Shown here: one piece after another, positions 22,560 to 37,800 of the stretch
Numbering within the stretch: the stretch's first letter is position 1
Layout: every line of letters begins with the position of its first letter
Notes under the pieces: model-generated
What the model was told of the DNA's origin: nothing
What the model saw: the letters and a program-made list of their open reading frames with translations, nothing else
Databases searched by the model: none
Position numbers and translations under genes: made by a program
Assembly (NCBI RefSeq): GCF_045679555.1
Contig: NC_092096.1
Span: 29,272,364-29,336,363, forward strand
Direction: 5' to 3'
DNA length: 64,000 nt
From: Salvelinus alpinus
Lineage: Eukaryota; Chordata; Actinopteri; Salmoniformes; Salmonidae

Positions 22560-23729
22560 AGTCAGGGGCCAGAGGTGTGATGCAGGTATTTCCTTATTAT
22601 CTAAATCAAAGGGCAAAGTCCATTGACCATTTAGAGTGGCATTTTTGCATTATTCTTTGGCTTAAGTTACGGTAAGCCATATTCCATTTCCTTGCTGTAA
22701 TAACACAGCATTCCTCTTAGTGTCATAGTCTCTGAGCACACTTGAGGCTGTATCTCGCTACAAGAGGTAAGCATTCACACTTCTTCCTGTTTTTAGGATC
22801 CTATTGAATCAGATGTAGTTGCTGACTTACTTTGTTTTCTCTGTATAGAATCAAGATGTCTACGGTACAGTACCTAATATCTGACAATGGATACGAGTCC
22901 AGTCTTTAAGTACAGGCAATGCCCTCTCTAAAGATGAGCTTTACATAGCCAAAGCTAACACCTGTACACAGATCTCATACAGTTGTAGGTAACTAATAGC
23001 CAGCATATATTTTGGCAGTTCAATGATCTAATACTACAGTCAAATTGAATAATAGAATTTTAGTTTCAAACCTTAAATGTGTAATTTCTCCAACCCACTA
23101 ATTCAAACGGTATAATATAAATCGTTTTACATTTTATTATAATAATTTTTTTCTCCATTTTCTAATCTTGAAATATTGGTATGGTTGGTATGCAAAACAG
23201 AGTGATTTCTAAGTCTGTAGGTCAAGTGGATGCTACCACTACAGTGACGGGGGAGCTCAACCTAGCCTATCTACACTAGTGCAATCTTGCCTGTCCAAAG
23301 TGCACTTAAGCTCTTAAGGTTAATTGGAGAACTCTTGCCCAATAAATAACCTTTGAGTTAAGTGGGGGGTTCTTGATGTGGCATCCACAAATCTTCAGAA
23401 TTCTAAAACATACTTACTTGAAATGTTTGGAAGCCAATTACCAATGGTTTTAATTTTTCAGTTGAACATTTATAGTGTTGATTCAGGAATTAAATTAACA
23501 CTAAAGAGTTAAATGAACACCCAGTGTAAAATATCCCCCGTGTTGGTGTTAATAACCAGACTTGAACCAAAACCAGGCAAATCATTATATTTCCCAGCAT
23601 GCTCTATTGCAGGTAGACTTTTTATTTTCCATTATCTATGTTTTTGGATGTAATTGATTGATTAATTAATCTTATGCTACCCCAATTATAAATAACATTT
23701 TTTTCTTAGCTAATCCAATCTGTTACTTG
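22560..23729. other. Intergenic, no gene seen
   Basis: No exon, RNA gene or complete element was recognised between the SINE and the LINE tail. Confidence 0.4.
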
Positions 23730-24110
23730 GACTTGTTGCAACCGTTAATGGTTGTTCCAGTTTAGAAGTGTTAGGTAGTCTCATAACTTAGTCTTCCCAA
23801 CCCTGGCATTCATTCTGAATATTCTGCTTTTTGTTCTATGTTGCTCTGTCTGTATGTATGTCTGTATGCTACGTCTTGCTTGTCCTATGTTGCTCTGTCT
23901 GTATGCTATGTCTTGCTTGTCCTATGTTGCTATGTCTTGCTTGTTCTATGTTGCTATTGTCTATATTGTAATTGTTTTTAATAACCTGCCCAGGGACTGC
24001 GGTTGAAAATTAGCCGGCTGGCTAAAACCGGCACTTTTACTGAAACGTTGATTAATGTGCACTGTCCCTGTAAAAATAAACTCAAACTCAAACTCAACTC
24101 AAATATAGGT
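23730..24110 (+). mobile_element. LINE 3' end with short tandem array
   Basis: A stretch of about 20-45-bp imperfect repeats built on CTATGTTGCTCTGTCTGTAT and GTCTTGCTTG (23835-23965) leads into a 3' tail with ACTGTCCCTGTAAAAATAAA followed by a (CTCAAA)n-like simple repeat. Tails of this kind terminate a salmonid non-LTR retrotransposon. No reverse transcriptase is present here, so the copy is 5'-truncated. Confidence 0.55.
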
Positions 24111-24335
24111 TAGGGGTGAATAAAAATGTAAAATGTTGGATATACCTGGCTGGATTCCAATAGGAATTACACATCACTTTGAAAGCCAGCATAATGTGAC
24201 TTGCAGGCCTGATGTGATTAGTGATTAGGCCACTGTACTAGGGTTAAATGAGGCCTTCAAAATAATAGTATTTTAATGATTATTATTTGTATTTGTTTTG
24301 GAAAGTTTTTATTTATAAACTTCCTTAAAAACAGC

Positions 24336-25850
24336 TGTCATGACGTTGCCCTCTTTGGGTACAGCGAGCACCATCCCCCTCTCTGTCTCCTACACTCAGG
24401 CTGCTGCGACCTCAGGTCGTAAATTCCTGGAGGAGATTATCTCCTCATGGCCACAGTATAGAGAGTGAGTTTTCAGAGAGAACAAAGGAATTTCTTCCAC
24501 CTCACAGAACGTGAGGTCCGAACAACATTTATGTTCTGGAGAAGGTATAAAAGATCGGTGAAGAATCCAGCTACAAACTGGTCTGTTTGGTACAATTTTG
24601 TGAAACTCATGAGAGACAATACGGCTACATTACCATAACGCTGTTTATACAATAGCCTCAGATATGAGGCTTACATCTAATTGTTGTATAAGATGATTGA
24701 GTGTGGATGATACTGTTTGTGAAATTGTGTCATGTGATTTTGGACTGTTTAATGAAGGAAACTCCAATTCCCTTTGGAGTTTAACTAAATCAGAGGACCG
24801 CCCATGAGCACAGTTATGGTCGGGCATCCTGGGACAGGCCCTTTTCTGCTCTTCCGAATAAAACCCCCACCCGGGTTTTCTATCACCAGACCGAGCTTCC
24901 CTCAATTACGAGATGGCTAAAGGTTGCAGACCAGCTTACCTCGATAACGAGAGGGCCAAGGTTTGAGAGGAGACCATAAACCTGAGTATAAGCTAAGGTT
25001 TGAGTAGATGGCTGAATCTTTTAACCATACCACGTGGTTAAACTCTTAGACTATCGATACCGACAGAATAAGAACAAGTCTTTGATATTAATTACTAGTC
25101 TGCAGCTAGGAATTCGGTATCATTGGACGCGAAGACCGACAACCGCCGAAACATCTATCCTATAACGACATGAATAAATGTCACTCTGACCTATACATTC
25201 TAACCACGACAGAGAGAGAGAGAGAGGACGGACAGACTCTCCAACAGAAACAAACTTTTTAACAGAGATCCCGACGACACACTGAGCGTAAATATATATA
25301 TTGATTGCAATTATTCCCGAATGAGTGAGCGTTCATGTGCAAAGGATTAGCATTTCAATTGTTATAATTATCAACTTTGTAGTGTCTCATCTCAGTTGAC
25401 CCCCACTTCCCTTTTTTGTCCACCAAGCCGCGATACCGGTTTATCCCACTAGGGAAACGCCGTCATCATTTCCTTGTAACTATCTACTGTTTGTTTATGC
25501 ATTTCTGTAAATTACTTAGTTAGTAAATAAATATTTTAAGACAATTAATGTATGGATGACTCATAGTGAAGACTGGGTTCGTGCAGATAACCAACAACTT
25601 ACGACGTTTGGAATGAGACTAATATGAGGTAAATAATAATTCATTAATTCGAAGACTAAGTGATCAGATATTCAAATATCTGAAAGTTATATTAGGAAAA
25701 TTATAACTTTATAATCTGAATATTTTCCTTGGTGCCCCGACTTCCTAGTTAATTACAGTTACATGATTAATCAGTTTAATCGCGTAATAATAATTACAGA
25801 GAGTTATTTGATAAATAGTCTTCAGTTTTAATGATGCCAAAGACAAGACA
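24336..25850 (+). mobile_element. Solo LTR, about 1.5 kb
   Basis: Starts TGTCATGACG and ends AAGACAAGACA, so it has TG...CA termini. The 4 bp CAGC lies immediately outside both ends (24332-24335 and 25851-25854), a target-site duplication. A TATA-like GGTATAAAAG and an AATAAA lie within, and a (GA)n run at about 25200-25225. No internal gag/pol region adjoins it, so it is a fossil left by LTR-LTR recombination. The class (ERV versus Gypsy-like) is not resolved. Confidence 0.65.
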
Positions 25851-25854
25851 CAGC

Positions 25855-27170
25855 TCATATATTTATACATAATTTTTACACATAAAAAATATATAAAGGC
25901 ACAAAAAACAGCATTTGAATATTACATTTATATTTGTTAAAAAGTACAAGTTGTTTATTTAAAACAATAAAACAACCATCAATAAAAGTACATTTTCTTG
26001 TAAAAGCCATTTAAAATGTGCACAAATTATTTAACAAAGGTAAAATATTTTTAAGACATGGAAAAAAAGCTGACTTCAGTCCTTTGTACAGGAACAGGGT
26101 GAGTCCTTATCAAACTCGCCTCCTCCTGCTCTTCCGAATCAATTACCGTCCTGTTCTTCAGGGCCCAGAGCAGATCCCTCCCCTAGGCGCATCACCCTTG
26201 GCGCCGTGGCCGCCGGGACCTTGGGTGTTGTGGGGGACCTTTCGCCTGGGGTCGAGGACCCCTTTCTTCTGTACCACCCCAGGGCTTCCGTGGCTTCCAT
26301 GGCCACTGCCTGGGGGTGGTCTACTAGCAGGTTGCGGGAGGACCACAGTGCATCCTTCAGACACCTGAGGGTGGGCCAGAGCTTGGTGAAGGCCTTCGGT
26401 GGAATATGCCTTTGGCCCACCCCATATAGCACGAGCTGGGGCGTTAGGTCCTCCCCTGCTGGCAGACACGGGGAGATCAGGGGGCCTGCTTCCTTCCACA
26501 GGTCCCTGGCGGCTCTGCACACCCAGAGCAAGTGCCTCACCGACTCATCTTGGCCGCAACCTGGTCGGGGGCACGCGGATGTCCTCGCCATGCCCCGGGA
26601 GTGCATAACGGCCCTGACCGGGAGGATCTCGTGGGTGTCCATCCAGGACAGGGCCCGTTGCCGATTCAGCAGAGCAGAATGGGCCACGTTGCACCAAACC
26701 GTTGTGGGCTTGCCGATAGCAAGCCCGCGCACTGGACACACTGGTTCCCACTCCTGCACAAGAGAGAGAAGAGAGCTGTGTTTAGTTAAACCCGCGATTG
26801 CCTGTTTTTCCAGTTTAAAATGTTTTAAAAACTTTTGGAGCTGGACATAGTGTGTGGGGAGCAGGAAAGAGACTGGGGCTTGCATGTCAACTGGGATAAG
26901 CCCTAGTCCTGAGGTAAGATCCCAGCCAGAACCGTGCGAGGGCCTGGGTCTTGTTGTTGACCGGGGAGATGGCAAGAGGGAGATGTAATGTTGTGTATCA
27001 GCTGCCCAGGAACAAGTAGACGTCAGGCAAGCCTTTCCCCCCCTTGGACCTGGGCCTCTTAACCACCTCCCTCCTCAGCCTCTCCCACTTGCTTCCCCAC
27101 AGGAGGTAAAATAGCATCAGCTCCAGAGCTAAAAGAGTTGTATGTGGAGGGATCTAAACAGAACTGATTA
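25855..27170 (-). mobile_element. LINE (L1/Tx1-like) reverse transcriptase C-terminus
   Basis: A 278-codon open frame (26975-26139, minus) contains CPRPGCGQDESVRHLLWVC, the zinc-binding CxxxxC...H...C segment found after the reverse transcriptase in L1/Tx1-type LINEs. Just upstream on the same strand (about 27150-27000) FLLWGSKWERLRREVVKRP resembles the thumb region, separated by stop codons. An AT-rich 3' tail extends to about 25855, next to the solo LTR. The element is 5'-truncated and broken. The long antisense frame at 26206-26850 is a shadow. Confidence 0.75.
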
Positions 27171-27344
27171 ATAAAATATCATATTCACTTAGGATCTCAC
27201 TTGGTGAAGGTCACAGGACTGAACAGGAATGAATGTAACAACCATGTCTCTGTCACTAGCAAATAGTCATAAGTGGTACGGGTAACTCTAAAATTCACTT
27301 GGAAGGCACACTGGGAAATATGCAAATAAGGCTCAACACCCTAC

Positions 27345-27520
27345 AGCGTTAAAACAACACCCAATTGCATTTATCAATGCAGTTCGGTAAAGAACCATCA
27401 AATGTTTTTTGTAGAACCTTACATTGATTTGTGTACGGTTCTTCAAAGAACCATCCCATTTAAGGTTTTGGCATCGCTCTGAATAACATTCCAACTGGAA
27501 CCTTTATTTTTAAGAGTGTA
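27345..27520. repeat. Dispersed teleost GGTTCTTTGAAGAACC repeat
   Basis: Contains CGGTTCTTCAAAGAACCATC, a palindromic signature of a small interspersed repeat common in fish, and ends in TATTTTTAAGAGTGTA. It is non-coding and lies just upstream of the PARP12-like gene. Confidence 0.5.
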
Positions 27521-27694
27521 GATGAATAAGCTACCCTAACCTGTAATAGTAGGCTACAGTAGGAATGTGAAAGTAAATTAGACTATAGCCTATCAGCATT
27601 ATAGGCCTATGCAACGGCTGCGGGAGGAGTGAAGCATGTTGTTGTTCTTCTTCTTGTCTCTCTACACAGTAGGTCTATACGTGTTTATCCTACG

Positions 27695-31100
<3,406 letters not shown>

Positions 31101-31267
31101 CCAGGCCTTGGTGTATACAGGTACCCTCTAGCAAGGCACTTAAGCCAAATTGCTCCAGGGATGCTGATATGGCTGACCCTGGCTCTGGTCCCATCTCTCT
31201 GAGGTTCAGGGTTTCTGTTAGCTGATAAATGCCAGCTTTTGGCCGTAAAAAAAATGAAAAGCTGGAA

Positions 31268-31273
31268 AATAAA
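31268..31273 (+). terminator. Candidate poly(A) signal of PARP12-like gene
   Basis: AATAAA about 170 bp after the TGA at 31098-31100. A second AATAAA at 31623-31628 is supplied by the tail of the SmaI SINE. Confidence 0.35.
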
Positions 31274-31423
31274 ATTGTTGCTGGACAAATTGACCCGGAG
31301 AAAAAACAACGGTAGGCAGGCTATCAGCGGGTCACCCACCACTTTACAATGTGAGCTGGAGGCAGTATGCATTTTGAAAACATACATAATTGTTTCAAAC
31401 CTTAATGTTTTACTCCATATTAT

Positions 31424-31660
31424 GAGCCGGTCTAAGGCACTGCATCTCAGTGCAAGAGGCGTCACTACAGTCCCTGGTTCGAATCCAGGCTGTATTACAT
31501 CCGGATGTGATTGGGAGTCCCATAGGGTGGCGCACAATTGGACCAGCGTCATCCGGGTTTGCCCCGGGTAGGCTGTCATTGTAAATAAGAATATGTTCTT
31601 AATTAACTGACTGGCCTAGTTAAATAAAGGTTAAATAGAAATAAATGTCTTACTTTGCTT
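31424..31660 (+). repeat. SmaI-type tRNA-derived salmonid SINE
   Basis: Head with GCCGGTCTAAGGCACTGCAT (A-box side) and GGTTCGAATCC (B box). The body has GGGAGTCCCATAGGGTGGCG and a CCCGGG (SmaI) site, and the tail is the shared GTAAATAAGAATATGTTCTT followed by TAGTTAAATAAAGG. It is plus-oriented, 320 bp after the PARP12-like stop codon. Confidence 0.85.
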
Positions 31661-32052
31661 GAAAAACCTGACCATAGAAAGGTGGAAGCAATTATTTTAT
31701 AAAGACTTCATAGGTATTATGTGAGTCTCAAGTTTGGGGAAGCATAGGCATACAATTTATCCTACAATTTCTACCAATCTGGGTGTCAGTTATGATTTTC
31801 ATATGTGCATTTTCGTGGAACAGTTTAATTTCAATAATAGTGTTTTAATTTCTAAAAATCATTGTCAAGTGGTTAATGATGAAATTCTTAATTAAATTGA
31901 TACAATATAAAAGTTAAAATTCAACTAATGCTAGAGTACCAGCCTCTGCCATATTATGGACACATTGATACACCGTGATCATTGGCGGCTAGATAGCCTA
32001 AATGAGCGCATAATACTCAGAGATGGCCAATGCAACCGTTAGCCTATAATTT
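31661..32052. other. Intergenic, no gene seen
   Basis: AT-rich sequence between the SINE and the hAT element. Nothing recognisable was found. Confidence 0.4.
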
Positions 32053-33825
32053 CTAGTGATGGGCATTCCGGCTCTTTTCAGTGAGCCGGCTCTTTTGGCT
32101 CCCAAACGGCTCTTCAAAAAAAATACGTTTTGTATTTTTTCAAGTCTAACAGTTTGCGACAGTTTGACTATGATTGGTGTTAAAACAATTCGAATAAATT
32201 TTTTAAATGAAATCATACTCTACCTTAACCACAATGTATTTAAAAATGCATTGGTTTGTTATGAAAAAGAATGCTATTAAACCTTTGCATTTAAAGTATA
32301 ACTTTTGAATGTATATAAACAAAGTGCATATAAATCTGACCATTCAAAACGAATACAATCTGAACAGCATAATATAATATTGCACCATATCAAAGAAAGA
32401 ATAATTAAAAATGTGCAAAACTGCAGCATCCCACTTAAAACATTAAACTTGTCCCTCTTTTCTCTCTCTTCTTTATTGCCATGTTATAACCAGCAGCACA
32501 CAGCAATATTTTGCTTTTATGAGAGATTTGCATTCAGAAATGCAAGCTGCCCCACTTGAGGGGCTGTTACGGAATTTTTGTGTTTAATGACTAAAATATG
32601 TATACATTTGACTTAGAATTATAACTCATAAATGTTGAATGTTATGTGTTCCTTGTTAGAAAGAATGGGTTTATCTTCAGACAGGCTAGAATGATGTCTC
32701 TACCCAGGGAGGGGAAAGACCTTGGGTTGGTTGTAGATAGTTGAACAGGTGGCAGACAGTAATGACAACTCAAACTGTATTGCCATTGTATCCGAGAGGA
32801 GGTTGGACATTAAAACCTATGACATCATCTTTATTATATAACCTGATGTAAATTGTACTATGATTCAGTACTCTCGAGAATAAACGCTATTGATTGATTG
32901 ATTTTAAGACTGGTATCTGTCCATTTTATGCTGATAATTATCTTACAAATTCTTATTTATGGGCAGAGTGTTTTAATTGAATTGGTTAATAAATAGGAAT
33001 CAAAATTCCTTTAACAGGGGCTGATGCGATTTCTTCTCTCAATAATTATTTGTCCCATTTCCGAGAAGACCCTCTCAGAGGGAACGGATGTGGCCACTAT
33101 GCAGAGTCTCCCTGTCATGACTTTAGTAAGCCGTGGGTAGACAGAGGCCTTGTTCTTCCACCAGCTCAGAGGATCTGCAGATCTTTAGAGGGGCTCCTCC
33201 AAATAGGATCGGACCTCCATTATGGATACATCTCCACGTGAGGATGTGCTGGCTCCACCACTATCACTAGCAGGCCCGCTAGTTTCTCGAAGCTCCGCTA
33301 CATTTAGCTTCACAGTTGGGTGCATAGTTCGCATATGCCGGTGTAGGTTGTGCGTAGAACCGGCTTTATGTGAGATTTTGTTTTGGCAAATTCTACACTG
33401 TGCTCTGACATTGTCTACATTATTAAAATGCATCCAAATGCTACTGTGCTTCAGACTCATTTTCCAGCTGTTGTTTTCACAGCTGTCCTTCCTCTCTCTC
33501 CTCGGCTGCTAAGTGTGTGACTGTGAGTGAGTTGGCTCGGCCCTCCCTCAAGCATCTTTGGTTCATTGGTTGTCACTGCGTGTCTGATTGACAGGAACAA
33601 CAGGTGAGGCTGTTAGTCTGAGCAGACAGTCAGAACGAACGTTTGCGCTTGAGCATTTAGGCCTATATTATTATTATATATTTTTCGTTCTTTGAATTAG
33701 TTCATTCTATTCATTTAAATCTTTTGATTATTCATATCTTAATTTTTTAAATATTTTTCTTCTTATATGCGAGCTACAAGAGCCGGCTCTTAGAGCCGAC
33801 TTGTTCGCGAACGACCCATCACTAG
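32053..33825 (-). mobile_element. hAT transposon, internally deleted, BED finger plus C-terminal domain
   Basis: Inverted ends CTAGTGATGGG at both sides. On the minus strand an open frame (33460-33185) encodes a BED zinc finger (CRICQNKISHKAGSTHNLHRH). Immediately after it comes the hAT C-terminal dimerisation domain (WWKNKASVYPRL, ATSVPSERVFSEMG, IIIERRNRISP), about 33190-33017 and continuing beyond the inserted LTR at 32564-32530. The whole RNase-H-like catalytic core is missing, so this is a deletion derivative. No clear 8-bp target duplication was found. Confidence 0.8.
32565..33016. mobile_element. Solo LTR inserted in the hAT element
   Basis: Termini TGTTACGGAATTTT and AAAATTCCTTTAACA (TG...CA with a short inverted repeat). 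The 5 bp GGGGC flanks both sides (32560-32564 and 33017-33021). A TATATAA-like motif and an AATAAA lie inside. It splits the hAT C-terminal domain, so it is younger than the hAT insertion. It is 452 bp with no internal region. I infer an ERV- or Gypsy-type fossil. Confidence 0.8.
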
Positions 33826-34370
33826 TGTAAAGCCATAACGCATACGTTTTTCCAGAAGCAGGCTATGATCGATTATGTCAAAAGCCGCGCTGAAGTCTAA
33901 CAAAACAGCTCCCACAATCTCTTTATCAATTTTTGTCAGCCTATCACCAGTAATTTGTGTAAGTGCCGTGCTTGTTGAATTCCCTTCCCTATAAGCATGC
34001 TGAGTCTGTTTTTCAATTTGTTTACAGTAAAACGGCATTGTATCTAGTCAAACACAATTTCCCCCCATACGTTTACTAAGGGTTGGTAACAGGCTGATTG
34101 GTCAGCTATTTGAGCCAGTAAAGGGGGCTTTACTATTCTTGTGTAGCAGAATGACTTTTGCTTTCCTCCAGGCCTGAGGGCACACAGGTTTAGATTGAAG
34201 ATGTGGCAATATCGCCCGATATTATCCTCAGTCATTTTCCATCCAAGTTGTCAGACCCTGGTGGCTTGTCATTGTTGATAGACAATACTTTTTTCACCTC
34301 ATCCACACTTACTTTATGGAATTCAAAATTACAATGCTTGTCTTTCATAATTTTATCAGTTATACTTGGA
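33826..34370 (-). mobile_element. LINE reverse transcriptase fragment
   Basis: On the minus strand the sequence reads, in LINE order, DEVKKVLSINNDKPPGSDNL (about 34310-34245), then a middle part with ALRPGGKQKS, then AYREGNSTSTALTQ and GAVLLDFSAAFDIIDHSLL (34038-33790), the reverse-transcriptase motif A region. Several frame breaks are present. It abuts the hAT right end on one side and an LTR on the other, so it is an old host for younger insertions. Confidence 0.7.
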
Positions 34371-34896
34371 TGTTGTGATGGAAATGTTTATGTTTGTGCT
34401 TTTCTAATAACCAATTTCTGTGTTCTCTTTGTGCTTTTCTATAAACCAATTTCTGTGTTCTGTTTGTGCTTTTCTATAAACCAATTTCTGTGTTCATGCA
34501 AGTGGCTGACTGAAGGAATCCTCACTATCAGTATCTGCAATTTGGCAGTACGCCCAGAACCTTGTTTAGAAAACGAGAACGAAAGATGTCTCAGTTTCAA
34601 AGTCTCAGCTTAGAGAGAAGAAGCCTCGTGAGGTATTGGTCTGTTACATGCATGACCCATTTTTGGTCATCACATGAATGAAGCAAACGTTAATGATGAA
34701 TGATGAATAAGCTAAATCATGCAAATATAACTTGTCTGTATATAAGGGAACTAACGGGACTGCCCCGTTAGAGCTCAACTTCAGAACGGTACTTTATGCA
34801 TCTAAGTTTGACAGTGACTTCGCCAGCACGCTGACAATAAACAATGTTTGATTTAAGATTGACTTCAAGTGTCCCTGTGTAAGAAATTCCACAACA
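34371..34896 (+). mobile_element. LTR-like element (probable solo LTR)
   Basis: Begins TGTTGTGATGG and ends ATTCCACAACA, a TG...CA pair with inverted TGTTGTG/CACAACA ends. Inside are a short tandem repeat of GTGCTTTTCTATAAACCAAT (about 34410-34500), a TATAAG-type box near 34740 and an AATAAA near 34837. I did not find a matching target duplication, and no coding region adjoins it. It is a fossil of an LTR retroelement with the family unresolved. Confidence 0.5.
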
Positions 34897-35039
34897 ATGT
34901 GTTTCGCTTCCCCAACCGTCATTTTTAAAAAGACCCGACGGGGCTCATTGCCTGCTTGAATTATGCAGAAACGGGCAGCGTTTAGGTCATGTAATTGATA
35001 ATGTTGGAAAGGGGGGAAATTGTGCTTTACAATGGTATT

Positions 35040-36730
35040 GACATTACAGTTGATCTAGAAGTATTACGTTTTTGGGGCGCTAAAATAAGGGCAATTGTAC
35101 GGACCAAGGCGATGTACGAGTTTACGTGAGTTTACATTAGTATTATTCATCAAACCTGAAATAGTTATACGTCAAAACATATTCAGCCAGCTCTAGAATA
35201 AAGTTTGTTGGTGGGTATTTGTTAGTATCTCGGTCTCTCAAATAGTGAGCTAGGCCTACCAGCCCACCTGTGTGGGGAATGCTGGTATATAGAATGTCGA
35301 GTCTTCTGTTAATCCCGTTATTGGTGAGATCTTATTTATGAAGTCTATAGTCTTTCACATATGATGGCAATGCTTACACATGAGATTTAATAAAATAGTC
35401 TACAAAGTTTGATAGGACTGGTCTGCCTGAATAATTGCCTTGTGTTTTAGGTTTGTGTAATTTAGGCAAAATGTACAGGCATGGAGGTATGGCACATTTG
35501 CCTCAAAGGTATTCATATTCAGGTTTTGAGATAAGGTTGTTTAATATGGCTTGCTCCACTTGTGTGGGAAAAACACTCAGTTTTCTATAGAAAGGTTCAT
35601 TACTGAGTTGTCTCAGAATCTCTTATTTGTATTTTTCATAGTCTAAAACGACCACAGGTTTGATAACCAAAGATGAGTCTTTCATTAGTTCATTAAGTTC
35701 CTGTTTTTCTGTCCTGGTGAGGTTATTCTGAATATGGTATGTTTTTCTCATATATACTGACATGGCTTCTTGTTCGACTAACCTACAATAGGTATTAATC
35801 GAGGAGTTGTTAACCATAGGACAGAATTTGCTTTTTGACTTAAAATGGGTAACAGTTCTTTGTTGGGTTTCTAGGCCAGAAACAGTGTTTAAGTTGAATC
35901 TTTTTTTTTTTTTTTTTTTTTACAGAGTCCTGCTACAGCTACGTGTCCACGGTCTGTGTTCCTGGTCCCTCCTTTGACTGCTTGCCTCTCCTACATCGTT
36001 AATTTTCTTTCGTGGAGTCTTGTACTGCTTTTCAGTCTGTGTCCGATGGTAGCTGGAGTCGCTGTCTGTAGGGAATTCGCTCTCAGTGGATGCCTCTATG
36101 TCTGCGTTTCCGTGTCCCCCCGCTGCTGCGTATCTGTGTCCTCCGGTCAGTGGTGCGTTGGTGCGTTGCTACGTCGGCCTCTCGGTGCTCTCGTCCTTGG
36201 ACCTTCCATTGCGTAGACCTGGTTGAGCTGGTGGTCCTCTGTGTCTCGCTGATATTTATTGAGCTTTGTTCCTTGTAGGAAGTCGCTGTATTTTCCAATG
36301 GACTGGTTGATTGAGACGTCTACGGCTGTGAAGTCTGGGCCTAGAATCTCCTTCGTTATAACCTCTTGTTCACTGATCTTCAACCTCTTTTACTTCCTTC
36401 GACACATGTTCAACGATTAGTAGTTTTAAATCTAAATAACATTTGTTGAGGATTATATTTTTAAAAGATACCACTGTATTCCTATTGTTCTCATTCAAAC
36501 CATGTTAATGTATGCAAAGTTCAAAATTCAAAAGGCATGCATACATCTGAGCCATCTTTGCTGCAGGCGCATGGCAACAGTTGAACAAGACGAGAAAAAA
36601 ATAAGAAACCCGCACACTGCTCTTGCCAGTATCACCGCCCTTTATTAAGCTTTACATATCGGCATTCAAGGCCTTCTTCAGAGCTTTTGTGAGCTTTATA
36701 AACTTGCACCCCTATGTAAACACAATATCA
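35040..36730 (-). mobile_element. Penelope-like retroelement, copy A
   Basis: The minus strand carries protein pieces typical of the region before and within a Penelope-type reverse transcriptase (LTRTEKQELNELMKDSSLVI near 35700; an N-terminal domain near 36380-36080). At 36540-36720, its 5' side, is the same terminal sequence as the inverted element at 16985-17630, including a CTGAAGA...GATATG hammerhead-like motif. The low-coordinate end (35048-35530) matches copy B at 48130-48660 in inverse orientation. A poly-T run at 35900-35922 interrupts it. Incomplete and broken. Confidence 0.6.
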
Positions 36731-37439
36731 TTTGGGATGTATGGTCTTTCCATTTTATTTCAGCAAGCCATGACAACAACCATCTCAGATTAAACACAAA
36801 TAAAATAAGCATTCCTGCAACATTATTTTGTTGAATTATTTTATAGTCTTCCAAGTATGAATCCCATTTCTACCAGTATTCCTGGCTTCTCTTTCTTTGT
36901 CAAGGCCAAAGGTCATAGCTCAACTCCTAGCGACAATTAAACTTGATAACTAGGCAATTGCATTCACATACAGATTTTTTTTTAATATTCAGATTCAGAG
37001 TTGAAATGTAGTTTTCAGAAGTTTAATATGAAAGTAATTCCTTGTAAATTACATTTACAAACATTCAAGATAAAAACATCAGCTTCATATTCAACTTTAT
37101 TGATGGATAGAGATTCGTTTTTTCATCTTCCTCATAAAACATACAACATGAAATTACCGTAGGCCCTAAAGGTACTAAAGGAGGAGAGGTAAATGTTGGT
37201 GGCATGGGAGGAGACTAATGGACACACCTGACAAAGGTCTGTTTAGATCCAAAGTTTGTTAAAATTATCCTGAAACATTTTTCAGAACTTCACATTGACC
37301 ATTTTATGACATTATCTGTCCTCTATCCAAACTTATTTGGTACAACCCAGAGTCCTATTACCAGAATTTAGTCCATGGTAGTTGTATTACTAAATCTTCT
37401 TTCAGCACTGTTGGTGATGGTGTCAAGGTAAGAAATAGT

Positions 37440-37800
37440 TTAAAAAAAAATGACAAGCAAGCAGTTATTAGCGTACTGTATGCACTGTGAACCCAAGAAA
37501 ATTATCAAACTACATTTGTGTAGTTTCCCTACTTTATATTTTACACATAAAAATAAACTATACTATGAAACAAAGATAAATGATATAAAGAATGATAGTA
37601 AGAAGCTTTGGAGCGCCTTAAAGGACATTTTGGGGAAAAAGGCAAACAGCTCCATCATTCAGTGAATCATTCATCAAAAAACCCACTGATATTGCCAATT
37701 ACTTTAATGATTTTGTCATAGGCAAGATTAGCAAATGTATGCATGACATGCCAGCAACAAACGCTAATACTACTAATGCGTGATGGTGAGAAGGAGAGAT
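37440..37800 (+). mobile_element. LINE ORF2 fragment (linker before reverse transcriptase)
   Basis: Encodes INDIKNDSKKLWSALKDILG and, in a shifted frame, KKPTDIANYFNDFV, a pairing typical of LINE ORF2 between endonuclease and reverse transcriptase (NDxKKxWxxIxxILG...IAxxFNxFF). It is short and frame-broken. Confidence 0.55.

Noticed and set aside
24645-24905. 86-codon minus frame
   Set aside because: Lies inside the solo LTR, has no recognisable domain and no supporting splice sites.
26206-26850. 214-codon plus-strand open frame
   Set aside because: Antisense to the LINE C-terminal domain, whose minus strand has the zinc-binding motif. GC-rich coding DNA often leaves the opposite strand open.
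27520-27694. Interferon response elements before the PARP12-like gene
   Set aside because: GAAAGTAAAT-like bases occur, but no sequence fits GAAANNGAAA. I could not support an ISRE here or near 46838-46869.
35900-35922. Processed-pseudogene poly(A) tail
   Set aside because: The T run lies within the Penelope-like copy, and no spliced host mRNA sequence precedes it on the minus strand.
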